Assembly: GCA_035235625.1 (NCBI GenBank)
Contig: CP141146.1
Location: 1,296,501-1,360,500, forward strand
Direction of reading: 5' to 3'
Origin: Saururus chinensis
Lineage: Eukaryota; Streptophyta; Magnoliopsida; Piperales; Saururaceae
DNA: 64,000 nt
A program made the translations under genes and the position numbers. The notes beneath the pieces were generated by a model. That model ran no database searches and was not told the origin of the DNA. It was given only the letters and a program-made list of their open reading frames with translations. Below are positions 11,038 to 21,950 of the stretch, one piece after another; position 1 is the first letter of the stretch, and every line of letters begins with the position of its first letter.

Positions 11038-13024
11038 GCAAACCTGAGCCATTTTTTTTTTTTAGAATAGGCCAAGGAGGGAGGTCTGACCTAATCCCTA
11101 ATTAGAAGCGGTTTAAGGTAAGCTTACTCTAATTAAGCACTAAACCATACTTTCTTCTTAAGCTCTTCCAAATCTACCATTTCCCCCTTGATTCAATTCA
11201 TTTTTTGGCATCAAAAACTACTTATTTGTGTTTTACTACAAACCCTAACCTTCAAATTTTGATTTTTACTATCAACAAGCCCTAGATCTAAGATTTAATT
11301 AGGGATTTATTGGGTAAATCGATTTCTATTGGAATTTAATTCGAACTCAATGTGTTTTCAAGTAGGGTGACTCTCCAATCCGAGCTTAATCAAGTGCTGA
11401 GGTAATGGGTCTTCAAATTTTCTGCTTATCCATGGTAAAACTCTTAATTTTTGGCTTATTTCGTATGGAGTTGCTTAATTTGGTGTGTTAATGGTAAGAT
11501 TAGAAAATGAAATTATTTAATCCCGATTTCTTAGGGCTTTATATTATTATGATATGGTTTGACATTCTGGAAGTCAAGAAAGAATTTTGATGATGATTAG
11601 GGTGTTAGATGTGGATTTGAAGTGTTATCAATGATGTTTCGGTTTGGATTTGCAAAAGGAAGAAGATGACTAGTTCTGCCTTGTTGGCGTTCGAACGGCC
11701 CTTTTGGGCGTTCGAACGGCAACACTGCTGGAATGACAGTTTTTCAGTTCAGCCGATCGAACGGCCTGCTGGGCATTCAAACGGCCAAACTGTGAATTTG
11801 AATTTTTACGGTTTAGCCGATCGAACGGCATCACAGCAGAATTGTGTGCTAATGCATGATGTTGATTTCGATGATTCCACTTTAGCTTGCTAATTTTATA
11901 TGAATGTGGTGTGTTTTGAGATATATTATGCTACTGAAAATGCATGCTATTGAGGTTATGAAGTTGAGATATATGATTAGTGATTTATAGAATGACTTAT
12001 GTTTTGTGGCATGATGTTGGAAATCCCTTTGGTGAATCATATTTTCAGTAGGACTACAACCTATTATTTGACTGATTTGTCATGATAAAATGTGGTTAGT
12101 TGATGTGTGAATGTTGGTGAATGTCATGACTCAAGGATGAAATGAATGATCTTATATGTGTTTAGCCTTTGTGGTTGAGATTTGAATTGGGATACGATTT
12201 CAACAATTCTTCTCCTATGATTTCCATTGAAATTCATGATTTGATGTTAATTCACATGTGTAGTGTAGTAGTAAGTTAATTTTAAGCATGTTGAAATGCA
12301 TTGGGTGAAGTACTTCTACTAGTTACACACACATGTGGGGGTTAAATGATGATGTTGAAGCTTGATATTGTGATTATGAATGATGCATTAGGGGCTGATG
12401 AGAGCACTTATCATGGATTAGGATTCATGTATGCCTTGCCCATGTATGTACCATGCTGCATGCATCATGAAAATGGATTTCCAATTGAGGCTTCATTGAG
12501 GTTAATCAAATTTGACCGATTGGATGCAATGTGGTGAAATTATGTGCCGGAATGATCGGTCGTGGATTAATCGTAAGTTGATTGGTCCGAAAGGACATGT
12601 TTTGATTTGAGTTCCTGTGTGAAACGAGTGCACTCCCCGGGTTGAGTCTAATTAAATGGAATTATGTGGGGACGAGTTGTGAGAATGTTATTATGAGTGT
12701 CATCTAGACCCTGAGAATCCAGTGTGGTATGCTGTGTGCACCCCGCTACCACGTGTTCTAGGGTTCTCTATGTGAGAACTCAGGCTCTTCCCTCTGTAGG
12801 AGATGTCCCTAGGCGAACACCCATGCTCTAGATTCTTTGTGTGAGAATGGGACATCCTTGGCCAGGATCGTCCAGGGCGAGCAGTTTTAGGGATTGACAA
12901 CCCTGATCTTTTTTGAATTCTTGTGTAGAATTTTGGACCATGACACGCCTTCTTGGCCTTATCTATGTTCTCGTCTGTGTGACACCAAATTTGTGATTTC
13001 TCCTTGATGGAGGTTGTGATGATA

Positions 13025-13300
13025 TAATGCATGACGGAATATGTATGTTAGAGATACATTCATGCAGGTTGTTATGATATGATGCATGTGGGAATATGTA
13101 TGTTAGTGATACATCCATGCTGGTTGTTATGATATGATGCATGTGGGAATATGTATGTTAGAGATACGTCCATGCAGGTTGATTTTGATATAATACATGT
13201 GGGAATATGTATGTTAGAGATACATCTATGCAGGTTGATTTTGATATGATGCATGATGGAATATGTATGTTAGAGATACATTCATGCAGGATGTTGTGAT
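13025..13300 (+). repeat. Tandem array, five units of about 56 bp, in family B copy 1
   Basis: Each unit carries GGAATATGTATGTTAG, then AGATACATCCATGCAGG or a close variant, and a GATGCATG-like spacer. The same unit, inverted, is arrayed in the copy at 48.1-51.6 kb, so the array belongs to the element. Confidence 0.8.
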
Positions 13301-13579
13301 GCTTATGTCTTATTTTGACCCGGTGTGGGCTTTAGTTAACTAAGCATGTAGGTTTGAGATTAGTTATTTACTTTGTGATAAGCAACATTCTTTCTTTCTT
13401 TCTTATTTACTTTTGCTTAAAGGATTGTGCGTACTCCGTAATTCTGTTAATCACCCGTGGTTAGGGTTAAGTTTTCCGCTAGATTGTTTCTCAATTTTTC
13501 CTTCGTCGCCCCCGCGTGCTTGACCAGCCCCTGGACCGGGTTCGGCTCGGGTCGGGCATCGCCGGGGCGTGACATATTG

Positions 13580-15510
13580 TGTCAATGGTCAATACTTGGG
13601 TGCAAAAATGTAATAAAATCTAAAATAATCATATACGTTTAAAGTTTAGGTAAAATAATTTATTAATATATATATAAATTATATACCAATTTAAACTTAA
13701 ATATGCGAGCATGGTAAGAAATTTGAGGATAGAGAAAGTTTGATAGAAATATGTTTTGTATAGTAACTAGTAAAAATGTACACTTATTACATGTATAAAT
13801 ATAGATTGAATAGGATAGAATAAAATACATATTGAACAAATGAATGCAATAGTTATAATGTATTGTGTTGAAGATCAATGGTTATTAGTTATATATATAA
13901 ACTATATATTAACTTATATACAGTTATAGCAAGCAATTATAAATCGAAATTCTATAGTTTAAATATTATGGTATTAAAAATACGTAAATCTAAAAATATA
14001 TAATATATAAAAAAATATTATTAAAAAATCTATTATATAAGCATGGCCTGTAAAAAAAAGTTTGAGAAAACATAGTTATGTAAACCTTATTTGATAGAGA
14101 TTGTTGAGAATTTTCTAATGATACTAAAAACGCAAGAATCCATGTTTGGGAGTGTAACGTCGGAGAATTTTTTAAAATTTTAAAGTTAGTCGCGTGGAAA
14201 ATATGGTGTTTGACCTCTTAACTTTATCAGTAGAATAACTTCATTAATATATAAAATTTAGGGCTAAGATTTGTGTATGTAAAAAGTAATAGAACAAGTT
14301 TTAAAATACCACCAAGAACGTGCAAATTTGAATTCGAATATGAGAAATACAACCATTCGAATGAGGAAGATACAATCGTTCAAAGTTAAACATGGCTCGC
14401 AGGGCCCATTTACCCGAATTAGATGCACAAATTGGTCATTTAAGTCGTTCTATAACCCGAATAATTAGGGTGACAAAAATTAATGTTTAGGATGACCAAT
14501 TGGGACACCAAATGAGGTTTAGTTGGCCCAAACCTCTTAGGAGGATTAGAAACCTTAATTTCTTTTATTATAAAAATCTAAATTGAACTTTTGAAGTAGG
14601 GAACTTTTAGCTTGGAGGGGGGAGAGAGGGGTCGCCCCGAGGAAGTTTTCTAGTGATAGAGACTTGGAGGAGCAAGTTCAAAGATCAATGGTTTAGTAAG
14701 GTATAAAGTTTTATCTAAATTTGATCTAATTCTTATACTATCTATTAAGTTATGGTTATAATTTTCTTATTGAATATTCATGACATGTATTATATCGGCC
14801 AAACCTTGTACTTGCATGAAGGGGGAAAAGCCCCATTGTTTAAGTTTGAAATTTTGGGGGGAAAAAGACGTCATCAAACGGTCGAAGCATGAGTATGATA
14901 CAGTGCTTCCCGTGGTGGATCCTGAGCCCAATTTACTTGACCATAGCCCTATAGTAGCTCATCTATGTGGGCTCAGGCTGGTCAAACAAGCTCAAGGCCC
15001 GTTTTCCAGCCCTACTTGGGGAATCTCCTACTTCATGATCTCTCCCTTTCATCTACTTCCTCCAACATCGCTCATGCCACCTACTCAAACAAGCACCCAC
15101 CCAATCTTAGAGCCTCCTCATTGTCTCTTTGAACCACGAGCATCCTTATTTTGTTCAGCTCCTCCAATTGATGTGTTTTTTAATGCATTGGATTCCCCTT
15201 TCTAAGCCCTACAACCTAAGAAATTTGGTATTAAAATGCAAATCATACAAGGCGTTATTCCATCTAAAAGTCAATTATTATGTAGTTTTGATGGATTTAT
15301 GCTACTTTCATTGGATTTTTGCTAATGTAGTTGAGTCTTTTTGGGTTTTCCAAGGGGTTGGCTAGTTTTCTAGTTATTTTTGTCATTTTATGGTGATTTA
15401 TCAGTTTGCAAAAGATTTCAATGAGTTATATGGTTTGTGACTTTTTGATAATTTTTTATTGTTTATTTGCAAATAAGTGCAAGAATTTATAACGGTTGTG
15501 CTCTCTTTTT
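13580..15510. other. AT-rich stretch with an LTR-like start; no gene recognised
   Basis: From 14153 (TGTAACGTCGGAG) a segment resembles one from about 45227, in the same orientation. It has a TATA-like TTATAAAAA near 14567 and a donor-like AGTAAG/GTATAA near 14700. A 141-codon plus-strand frame (14780-15205) matches nothing I know and is probably not a gene. Confidence 0.4.
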
Positions 15511-16424
15511 TGTTAGAAGTGGGCATTATATTTAATGGGTTAAACTTATATAATTAAGATGAGTATAATATTTACATGAGTTAAGCCCATAATATTTATG
15601 TGGGTCAAGCCAATATTACTTATGTAGGCCAAGCCCACATAGTAGATAGCCCAAACCCACTTTGTATTGAATTAGAAGTACACATATGAATTGGTTGAAT
15701 GAGTGAATAGTACTACATCGCCTAGAAGAAGGTAATATTGTTGGTATATAAGGTACAAGTTTGGCCTTTTAAGTTAGACCCTTCGGCTAACCCACTTTTG
15801 TAGGGGAGAGATGTGTTGGACCCATGCACCTAGGTGGCTAACCCGTGTGCGCACCGCCGGCTCGGTTTGCACGCGTGGCTAGTTGGGTGGGGTTGGGTCA
15901 ATAAGATAATTATTTTTTGAACAAATTCATTTGGTTTGGTTTAACCCAACTTTATTTGGTTCAATTTTTTATTAATTTAGTTTGGTTTTTATTAACCAAA
16001 ACAGGTCTGATTTGATTTTACTAAATAAATTTGTCCCAAAAATATTATCTTACTAACTTGATTTAACCCAACCCGATGCACGTGCGAACCGAGCCGACCG
16101 GCCGAATGGCGGCGCGTATGTGGGTTAGCCCACCTAGGTGCATGGGTCGAACATGCCTCTCCCCCCCAAAAGTGGGTTGGCCGAAGAGCCTAGCTTGAAA
16201 TGTCAAACTTGTGCCTTATATATCATCAATATCACATTCTTCTAGGTTATGTGTGACTATTTACTTTTTCAACCAATTTACATGTGTAATTCTAATTTAA
16301 CACAAAGTGAGTTTGGGCTTTCTCTATCATCTACTATATGGGTTTGACTCATTTAAATAATATGAGCTTGACCTATATAAATATTATGGGCTTAACTAAT
16401 TAAATATAATGCTCACTTCTAACA
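15511..16424. mobile_element. Giant foldback made of two inverted LTR-like arms (914 bp)
   Basis: The left arm starts TGTTAGAAGTG and the right arm ends CACTTCTAACA. Reversing the right arm aligns the two for over 400 bp, through TTAAGCCCATAATATTTAT, AACCCACTTTTG, CCCATGCACCTAGGTGG and AAGATAAT, leaving a loop of a few tens of bases near 15975. Each arm resembles a short copia-type LTR (TGTTAG...). Identity looks near 80 percent with small gaps. No target duplication seen; no coding content. Confidence 0.8.
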
Positions 16425-17636
16425 CAACATACAAAATATTCATATAAAAGTTCATTCTATCTAAGATTTATATCACACGTAAGTCAAATATTCTAGAAAA
16501 TTTTTGCTGGTTTAGATTGAGTTATAATGGTTTATTGATGGTTGTTGTGATTTTGGTGTTTTTGATGTAAAGATTGAGTTTCCATTGTAGGAGAAGTTGG
16601 GTATATAGAAATCATTTCCCTCTCTTCAAATGACCAAATTCTGTGTTGAGGATGACAAGGTATAGAGCCATAAAACGGAAACAAAATCAGAAACGGGAAC
16701 AAAATCAGAATACTCAGGGGGCTCTTCCAACCAAACAAAAATTTGTAATTGCCAACAAAATTGTTTCTTCTTTTTTAGGAAGCGTGTATGTAGTAGAATT
16801 AACTATGGAGTGCGTAAATCATCATAGAGTGCATAAATCGTGATGATCGGCTTGTAGCACGGCCGCCTCCGTGCCTGCACACCCCCTTCAACAGCCGCTC
16901 CTGTCGCGGTCCCTCCACCGTGAGGTGCACATATGAGCAGAAGGCATGCAATCACCTTCACTGTTTTCATCCCCGTCCAGTTACTTAAAATGTTCACGAC
17001 TGATCCGCCCGATCTTGGATGCTCCTGGTCAACGAGTCAAAGAACTGGGAAATACGTTACACGAGTACTGCAAACTCCACAAGGGAATATAATGGAGTAC
17101 TTGAAAAGTCATTCGTGTGGCCTAAACCTAACAGAATCCGATATTTCCCTAATCAACATAGTTGTCAGTGTTAACCAATGAGTTAACTTTGAAAAATAAT
17201 ATTTCTACTATACTTTTTCTACTCTAAATGTATACTCCAGCGTGGAAAAATATATCTCTATATTCTGGTACAACTCACCTTATCTATCCAATCAAACAGG
17301 AATAGACTTTTGCTATACAAACATTGAATAGGAATATCAGCTTCCTTAATTGTTATGTGAAAGAGACCACGTTGACCTGGCGCCTTTCAAATGTGGCTGG
17401 CCAAGAGAAATAATGTGAACTCTACAAGAGAGTATTGAATCGCGCTATTTTCTTATATCAACTCATCTTAGTACCAAGCCATTAACCCTAATAAAATCTG
17501 TCACTAAATTTTCGACATAATTCACACCTCATATTTTACAGCAAAAGTTGGGCAGGGAAAAAGCACTTGACCCTTCCGAATGCAATATGTACCGTCTTAA
17601 GAGTCACGTACAAATAGTAATTCAGCAAGGACACGG
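16425..17636. other. Intergenic stretch 3' of PRP38, no gene seen
   Basis: AT-rich apart from a GC-richer patch at about 16850-16990. The short frames on both strands (60-82 codons) overlap one another and match nothing I recognise. Confidence 0.5.
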
Positions 17637-20618
17637 TCACGGCCTCAGAGGTTTCAACCCAAGAGCTGCCCGAATGCGATTTTGTTCAGCAATCTCTGGA
17701 TCCGGATGATCTGTCCCGTCATCTTTCTTCTCTTTCTTTTCTTTCTTCCTCTTTGGCAATTCCCTGTCTTCAGCCCTCTCAGACCGCCTTAGGGGGCTAA
17801 GACTGCTGCGAGAATGCCTCTTGCGGTGATCTCCACCATTACGGTCACCATCACGCTCACGGCGATCTCTGCTCCTGCTCCTTGACTTACTCCTATGCCT
17901 CCCCCTGTCCCTGTCTCGTCTCTCCCGATCTCTGCCATCCCTATACCTCTCTCGTTCTCTGTCTCTCTCCCGACCATAATCCTTTTCATCTCTAATGCGA
18001 TGGCGATCCCTGTCTCGATCCCTCTCCCTATCACGCCCCCTTCCACGTTCCCTATCATATTCTCGATCATAGTCTCTGTCCCTGTCCAACATACAAAAAA
18101 AAATGCTTCACGTCATAACAGTCAACAAATTTAAGGATTAGTTTTTTGTCATAAAACTGCTAGAATGAGTAACAATTAGAAGAAAAAAAACCTAAAAATG
18201 AGATCAGGTTCTCATGTGCGTAATGTTAGCTTCCAAAAGCTCACTTGCACTACTGCCAATTTTTGCATTATTGTTGACAAGCTATGCATGTTGACAACAC
18301 ATCAGAAAATTACTTTATCATATATTTCTTTTGAATCAAACTATAAAAAAAACATGTAAAAGAAGCTGTAGGGAACAGTTTAAACTGAAAATTATAATTT
18401 TAACAACACGGAGAAACCTGGAAAGTTACTCATCAGTATTTGTACGAAGTATCAGTAGTACCACCAAGATTTATTCAGTGCCTTTTTATACTTTGTTAGT
18501 AAGACAGTGACCCAAAAAACCACGTAGTATATGTGACAACTTCAAGCAACTCAAGAATTTACTACTGAACATAAGCATACAGAGAAAATCCATAATCAAT
18601 ACCTAGTGCATATTTGTGACAGTGAAAATAAACAGGAATGATATCAGGCATATCCCACACAATGCAGACAAGAATATGAGAAATTTCACATCACCAGCAT
18701 ATGACCAGAAACAAGCAGCTTAGATAGGGCCGTATGCAAATTATCCAAGATTGTGAGAAATTAAAACTATTACCTCTCACTACTTGAAAATTTTTCTCAC
18801 TTGGCAGTTGGCACAATAGCAGATGCAATCATGTTTGAAGGGACCGATTTAAAATTTCCATCACTATGTCCTTCCCAAAATAATGGTGTTCATCCAAAAC
18901 TAAACTATCTTTTCAATATCATGAACTAGCCATTATATCGATGCAAGTGCAAACTGGTCATAAATTTTTAATGCATATCCAGAATCCAAAGAAGGTTCAT
19001 ACCTGTGATGGCAATGACTATCACGTCTTTTATCCCTGTCCCTTTCCCGAATGGGACTTCGGCCACGATCATAGTCCTATAGAAAAAGAAAATATTTAAA
19101 TGCAACGTCATTAAAGGGCATTAACTAATTGCAACATTAAAAAAATCAACTGATGGTTTATGTCTCAACCCCGTCAGCTTCCATGCCTGCCATATTATCC
19201 TCATCCTCTTTTTCTTCTTCTTCTTCAAAGTCATCTTCCAAAGCACTTCTTCTAGGTTTCAATTGACCATTTGATTCGAGAGTCCATCTGTCAACACATA
19301 CACAGGTAAATAAACAACACTCAAAGAATCCAACTAAGAAACAAATGTGACACTTCAAACAGAAAGCAATTTCCATTTAATATGACAAAGTACATTTGGA
19401 TTTTAAATACACGGATATTTATATAGAATACTCAAGTTGTAGAAAAGAGGTACCTTTTTGGGATGCGAGGGAGGGCAATGTCACAAGAGTAATCTTTTGT
19501 CAGAAACTCATCTATCACCTCATCCATATGAGTCAAGGAGAATTCTGGAAACCAAAAACAAAAAAAAATGAGCTCAAGTAAATGCAACCCAATTAAGCTT
19601 TTTCTAATAATGGAAAAAATGCTAGCTGACTAAAGGGCATAGAGCACAGTTAAAAATTTAGTTTAAAATACACAAAATGCAAGCAAGGCCAAGGTATCCC
19701 TACTTCCATCAGGTAATTTGCGCCTCAATTTCCGATAATCATTATAGAGTGGCTCAAGATATTGATATACATCAGCTGCTGTACCAGTGAGACGCAGATA
19801 AAAAGCCCCAAGAACACGAACATACCTGCAAAAAAAAGGCACAAACTTCATGAATAAATCAGCAATTGCGGGCTTTTACAATAACTCAGGTAGGAGAGCA
19901 AGGACTGACAAAAACGGGAATGTTTAAGCTATCATCCCTAATATTTGAGAAAATATAGAACAAAAATAGAAAGTCATAATCTCTGCAAATTGAGAATATT
20001 TGATTTTAATTAAAATCTGAAAATGATGTCAAGCAATCTCTCGTTCTAACTGCAATTTGAAGCAGACAAGCGGACAACGAAGCCCAGACATTGATTTGCG
20101 CCTATCACGCGATAACAGATATTGCATGCCACGAACATAAAACCCTTTCCCGTGGAATACCACGCCACCCCATTGCTCAAGGAGGAAGCGCCCAGCCTAA
20201 GGCGCATGTTCTGTTTGTAAAAATAGGGATGACTCATATTTCAAACAATAATGCAAGTAAACATCATCAACTTAAAAAAAAAACATTTAAATGGGCTGAA
20301 AGTGTAAGCTGTTCAGAGAAATACATACTTGTAATCCTCGTTCTTTATGAATTCGACAACAATTTCCTTTTCAGGCTGGATTTGGAGCATCTTGTTGATG
20401 AGGCAGATGAAGGGAGTGGGCTTGCGGTTGCCGCCAAAGGTCCCACCCAGGTGGTCCAGCTCCATGGCCTTGTCCACCAGCGTCTCTGCTGTCAGCCCAA
20501 AGCACTGCTCCTTCCAGTACGTGTTCTGGTACACCTTCGACCTCACTATCTTCTCCACCAAATTTTGCGGGTTTGTCCCCTTTATGCTCTTAGCCGCCGG
20601 GTCCGTCCGATTTGCCAT
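17637..20618 (-). CDS. PRP38: Pre-mRNA-splicing factor PRP38, six exons
   Basis: Exons 20329-20618, 19704-19825, 19454-19544, 19170-19287, 19003-19076 and 17637-18081 join in frame to 379 aa. The PRP38 domain (about residues 10-175) has NPQNLVEKIVRSKVYQN, YWKEQCFGLTAETLVDKA, ELDHLGGTFGGNRKPTPF, VLGAFYLRLTGTAADVYQYL and EFLTKDYSCDIALPRI. An acidic stretch (about 185-199) follows, then a long Arg/Asp- and Arg/Ser-rich tail, and the terminal block DGTDHPDPEIAEQNRIRAAL. Known: PRP38 joins the U4/U6.U5 tri-snRNP and is needed to activate the spliceosome; it acts in the nucleus. Plant relatives are about 355 aa with the same tail. Exon 4 has a weak donor (GTTGAG) followed at once by an in-frame stop, so retaining that 93-nt intron would yield a form without the tail. 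Confidence 0.95.
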
Positions 20619-20749
20619 TGCTTCAGCAGGACAAGAGAACCCTAGATTGGCTGACTGGCTCTATCGTCGAATATGGGCAGAAAGAGAACAGAGAGTATGC
20701 GAAAATGACCTGTATACAAGGGGTTGGTCAACTAAGATTCTAAAATACA

Positions 20750-21950
20750 GAATTTAAAATATGGAATTTTAGAATATAACCCAAATTCTTGGATTTGAAC
20801 TGATAAATTTCAAAATATATGGATGCTTAAATCCAGTATTGCTAGAATCCCTGGATTTGAGTTGCTGGATTTCAAAAGAATTAACTCTGATAAATGTTTT
20901 ATCTACGATTTTTAAATTTGACTAATCCATAATTTGTAGTTTAGTAACCTCAAACACATTATTAACACTCACATAAAATAAAAATAGTTATATTACAAAG
21001 ACAATTTTTTTAATAAGAAGACTACATACAATGATGCACAAGGTCCCAAGTCAGATAAATACTCAATCTATAATTGTAAAGACCAGGAAGGAAACATAAT
21101 TAACACCTGAATAATTGTATGTAGACAGTTCAGTACTCACATGATAAAGACCTCTCACTATGAGACTTGCAATATCAATGTGAAGCTTTTTCCTTCTTTG
21201 GCTCAACTAGAAGTGGATCTAGAAACCAGGACGGTGCTTTCATTGACATCTGCAGTAATTTTTCCTATCTTGAGAATTTGGGGTCAAATTCAATTGCCAA
21301 TTGACACCCTAAAAAACTAAAGGTCCCTGGTTGTGGAGATTGATTGCCCTTGTTAAGAGAAAAACTGTATGGCTGATCCAATCATTCTTAGCTTCAGAGG
21401 GCCACTTACAGCACCAACTCGCAATCACATGACAAGCTGGCAAGTGAAACTTTTGCTGGCAATCTGACAAAGCAACTTTGCAAGTATAATATCACCTAAA
21501 ATCTTATATAATAATTTCATGCACTCACTATGAACCAAGAATATGGATTCCTAAAGCTTACATGTTTCACCGCCCAATGCTAAATAGAAAAGGACTGATT
21601 GATACCATTTTTGGATTTGGCACATGGATATTGAGTCAATACACAAAAATGTGTGGGAAGAAATGCCTTGGCAAAGTAAAAATGGAGATCACAAAAAAAG
21701 GGCTCTGAAGTACCTTTATATCCATACCTACTGTCATAATTAAATTTGTACAAAATCAACAATAGCTGCATGTGGTTTGGCTTAGAATGTCTTTCTGTAC
21801 TTATAAGAACTAAAATTAATTTGTTTTACTCACAAGAAAGGTTGCCTATTTTACCAAGCAAAAAAAGGTTGCCTTTTGGATAATAATGCATCTAATTGGT
21901 GAACCTTCAGCACCAAACAGCCTTAATGATAGGCAATGTAAATTATATAC
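20750..21950. other. Intergenic stretch upstream of PRP38
   Basis: Near 20750-20900 several short variants of AAATTCTTGGATTTGA and its inverse occur, suggesting a decayed inverted-repeat element. On the minus strand, 21170-21260 has an acceptor-like ACTGCAG followed by a short frame ending at a stop, but I cannot tie it to a gene. Confidence 0.35.

Larger units (their letters stand above)
10605..13574 (+). mobile_element. Family B solo-LTR-like element, copy 1 (2,970 bp)
   Basis: Begins TGTAAAGACCCTC and ends GGGGCGTGACA, so it has TG...CA ends, and is flanked by the perfect 5-bp direct repeat TATTG (10600-10604 and 13575-13579). No gag, protease, integrase or reverse transcriptase frame and no internal terminal repeats. 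A TATA box (TATAAAAAG, 11029-11037) lies 424 bp in. Donor-like sites TTTAAG/GTAAGC (11117) and CTGAG/GTAATGG (11401) follow. A block of CGAACGGC-type palindromes (11690-11830) and a roughly 56-bp tandem array (13025-13300) come later. These traits fit an LTR left by recombination, though a non-autonomous element is possible. Confidence 0.85.

Noticed and set aside
11560-11900. A conserved element-encoded peptide (frames at 11666-11893 and 50322-50618 minus look alike)
   Set aside because: The shared frame is interrupted by stops in copy 1 and is not kept in copy 4, so similarity reflects DNA homology, not coding constraint.
10605-13574. Complete LTR retrotransposon with two LTRs
   Set aside because: The two ends of each element share no direct repeat and no reverse transcriptase or integrase motifs occur anywhere in the window.
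14780-15205. 141-codon plus-strand frame
   Set aside because: No domain, no relatives recognised and no splice structure, in repeat-rich surroundings. Not certain, but not supportable.
17895-18134. 79-codon plus-strand frame rich in Pro, Ser and Ile
   Set aside because: It is the antisense shadow of the Arg/Asp-rich tail of PRP38.
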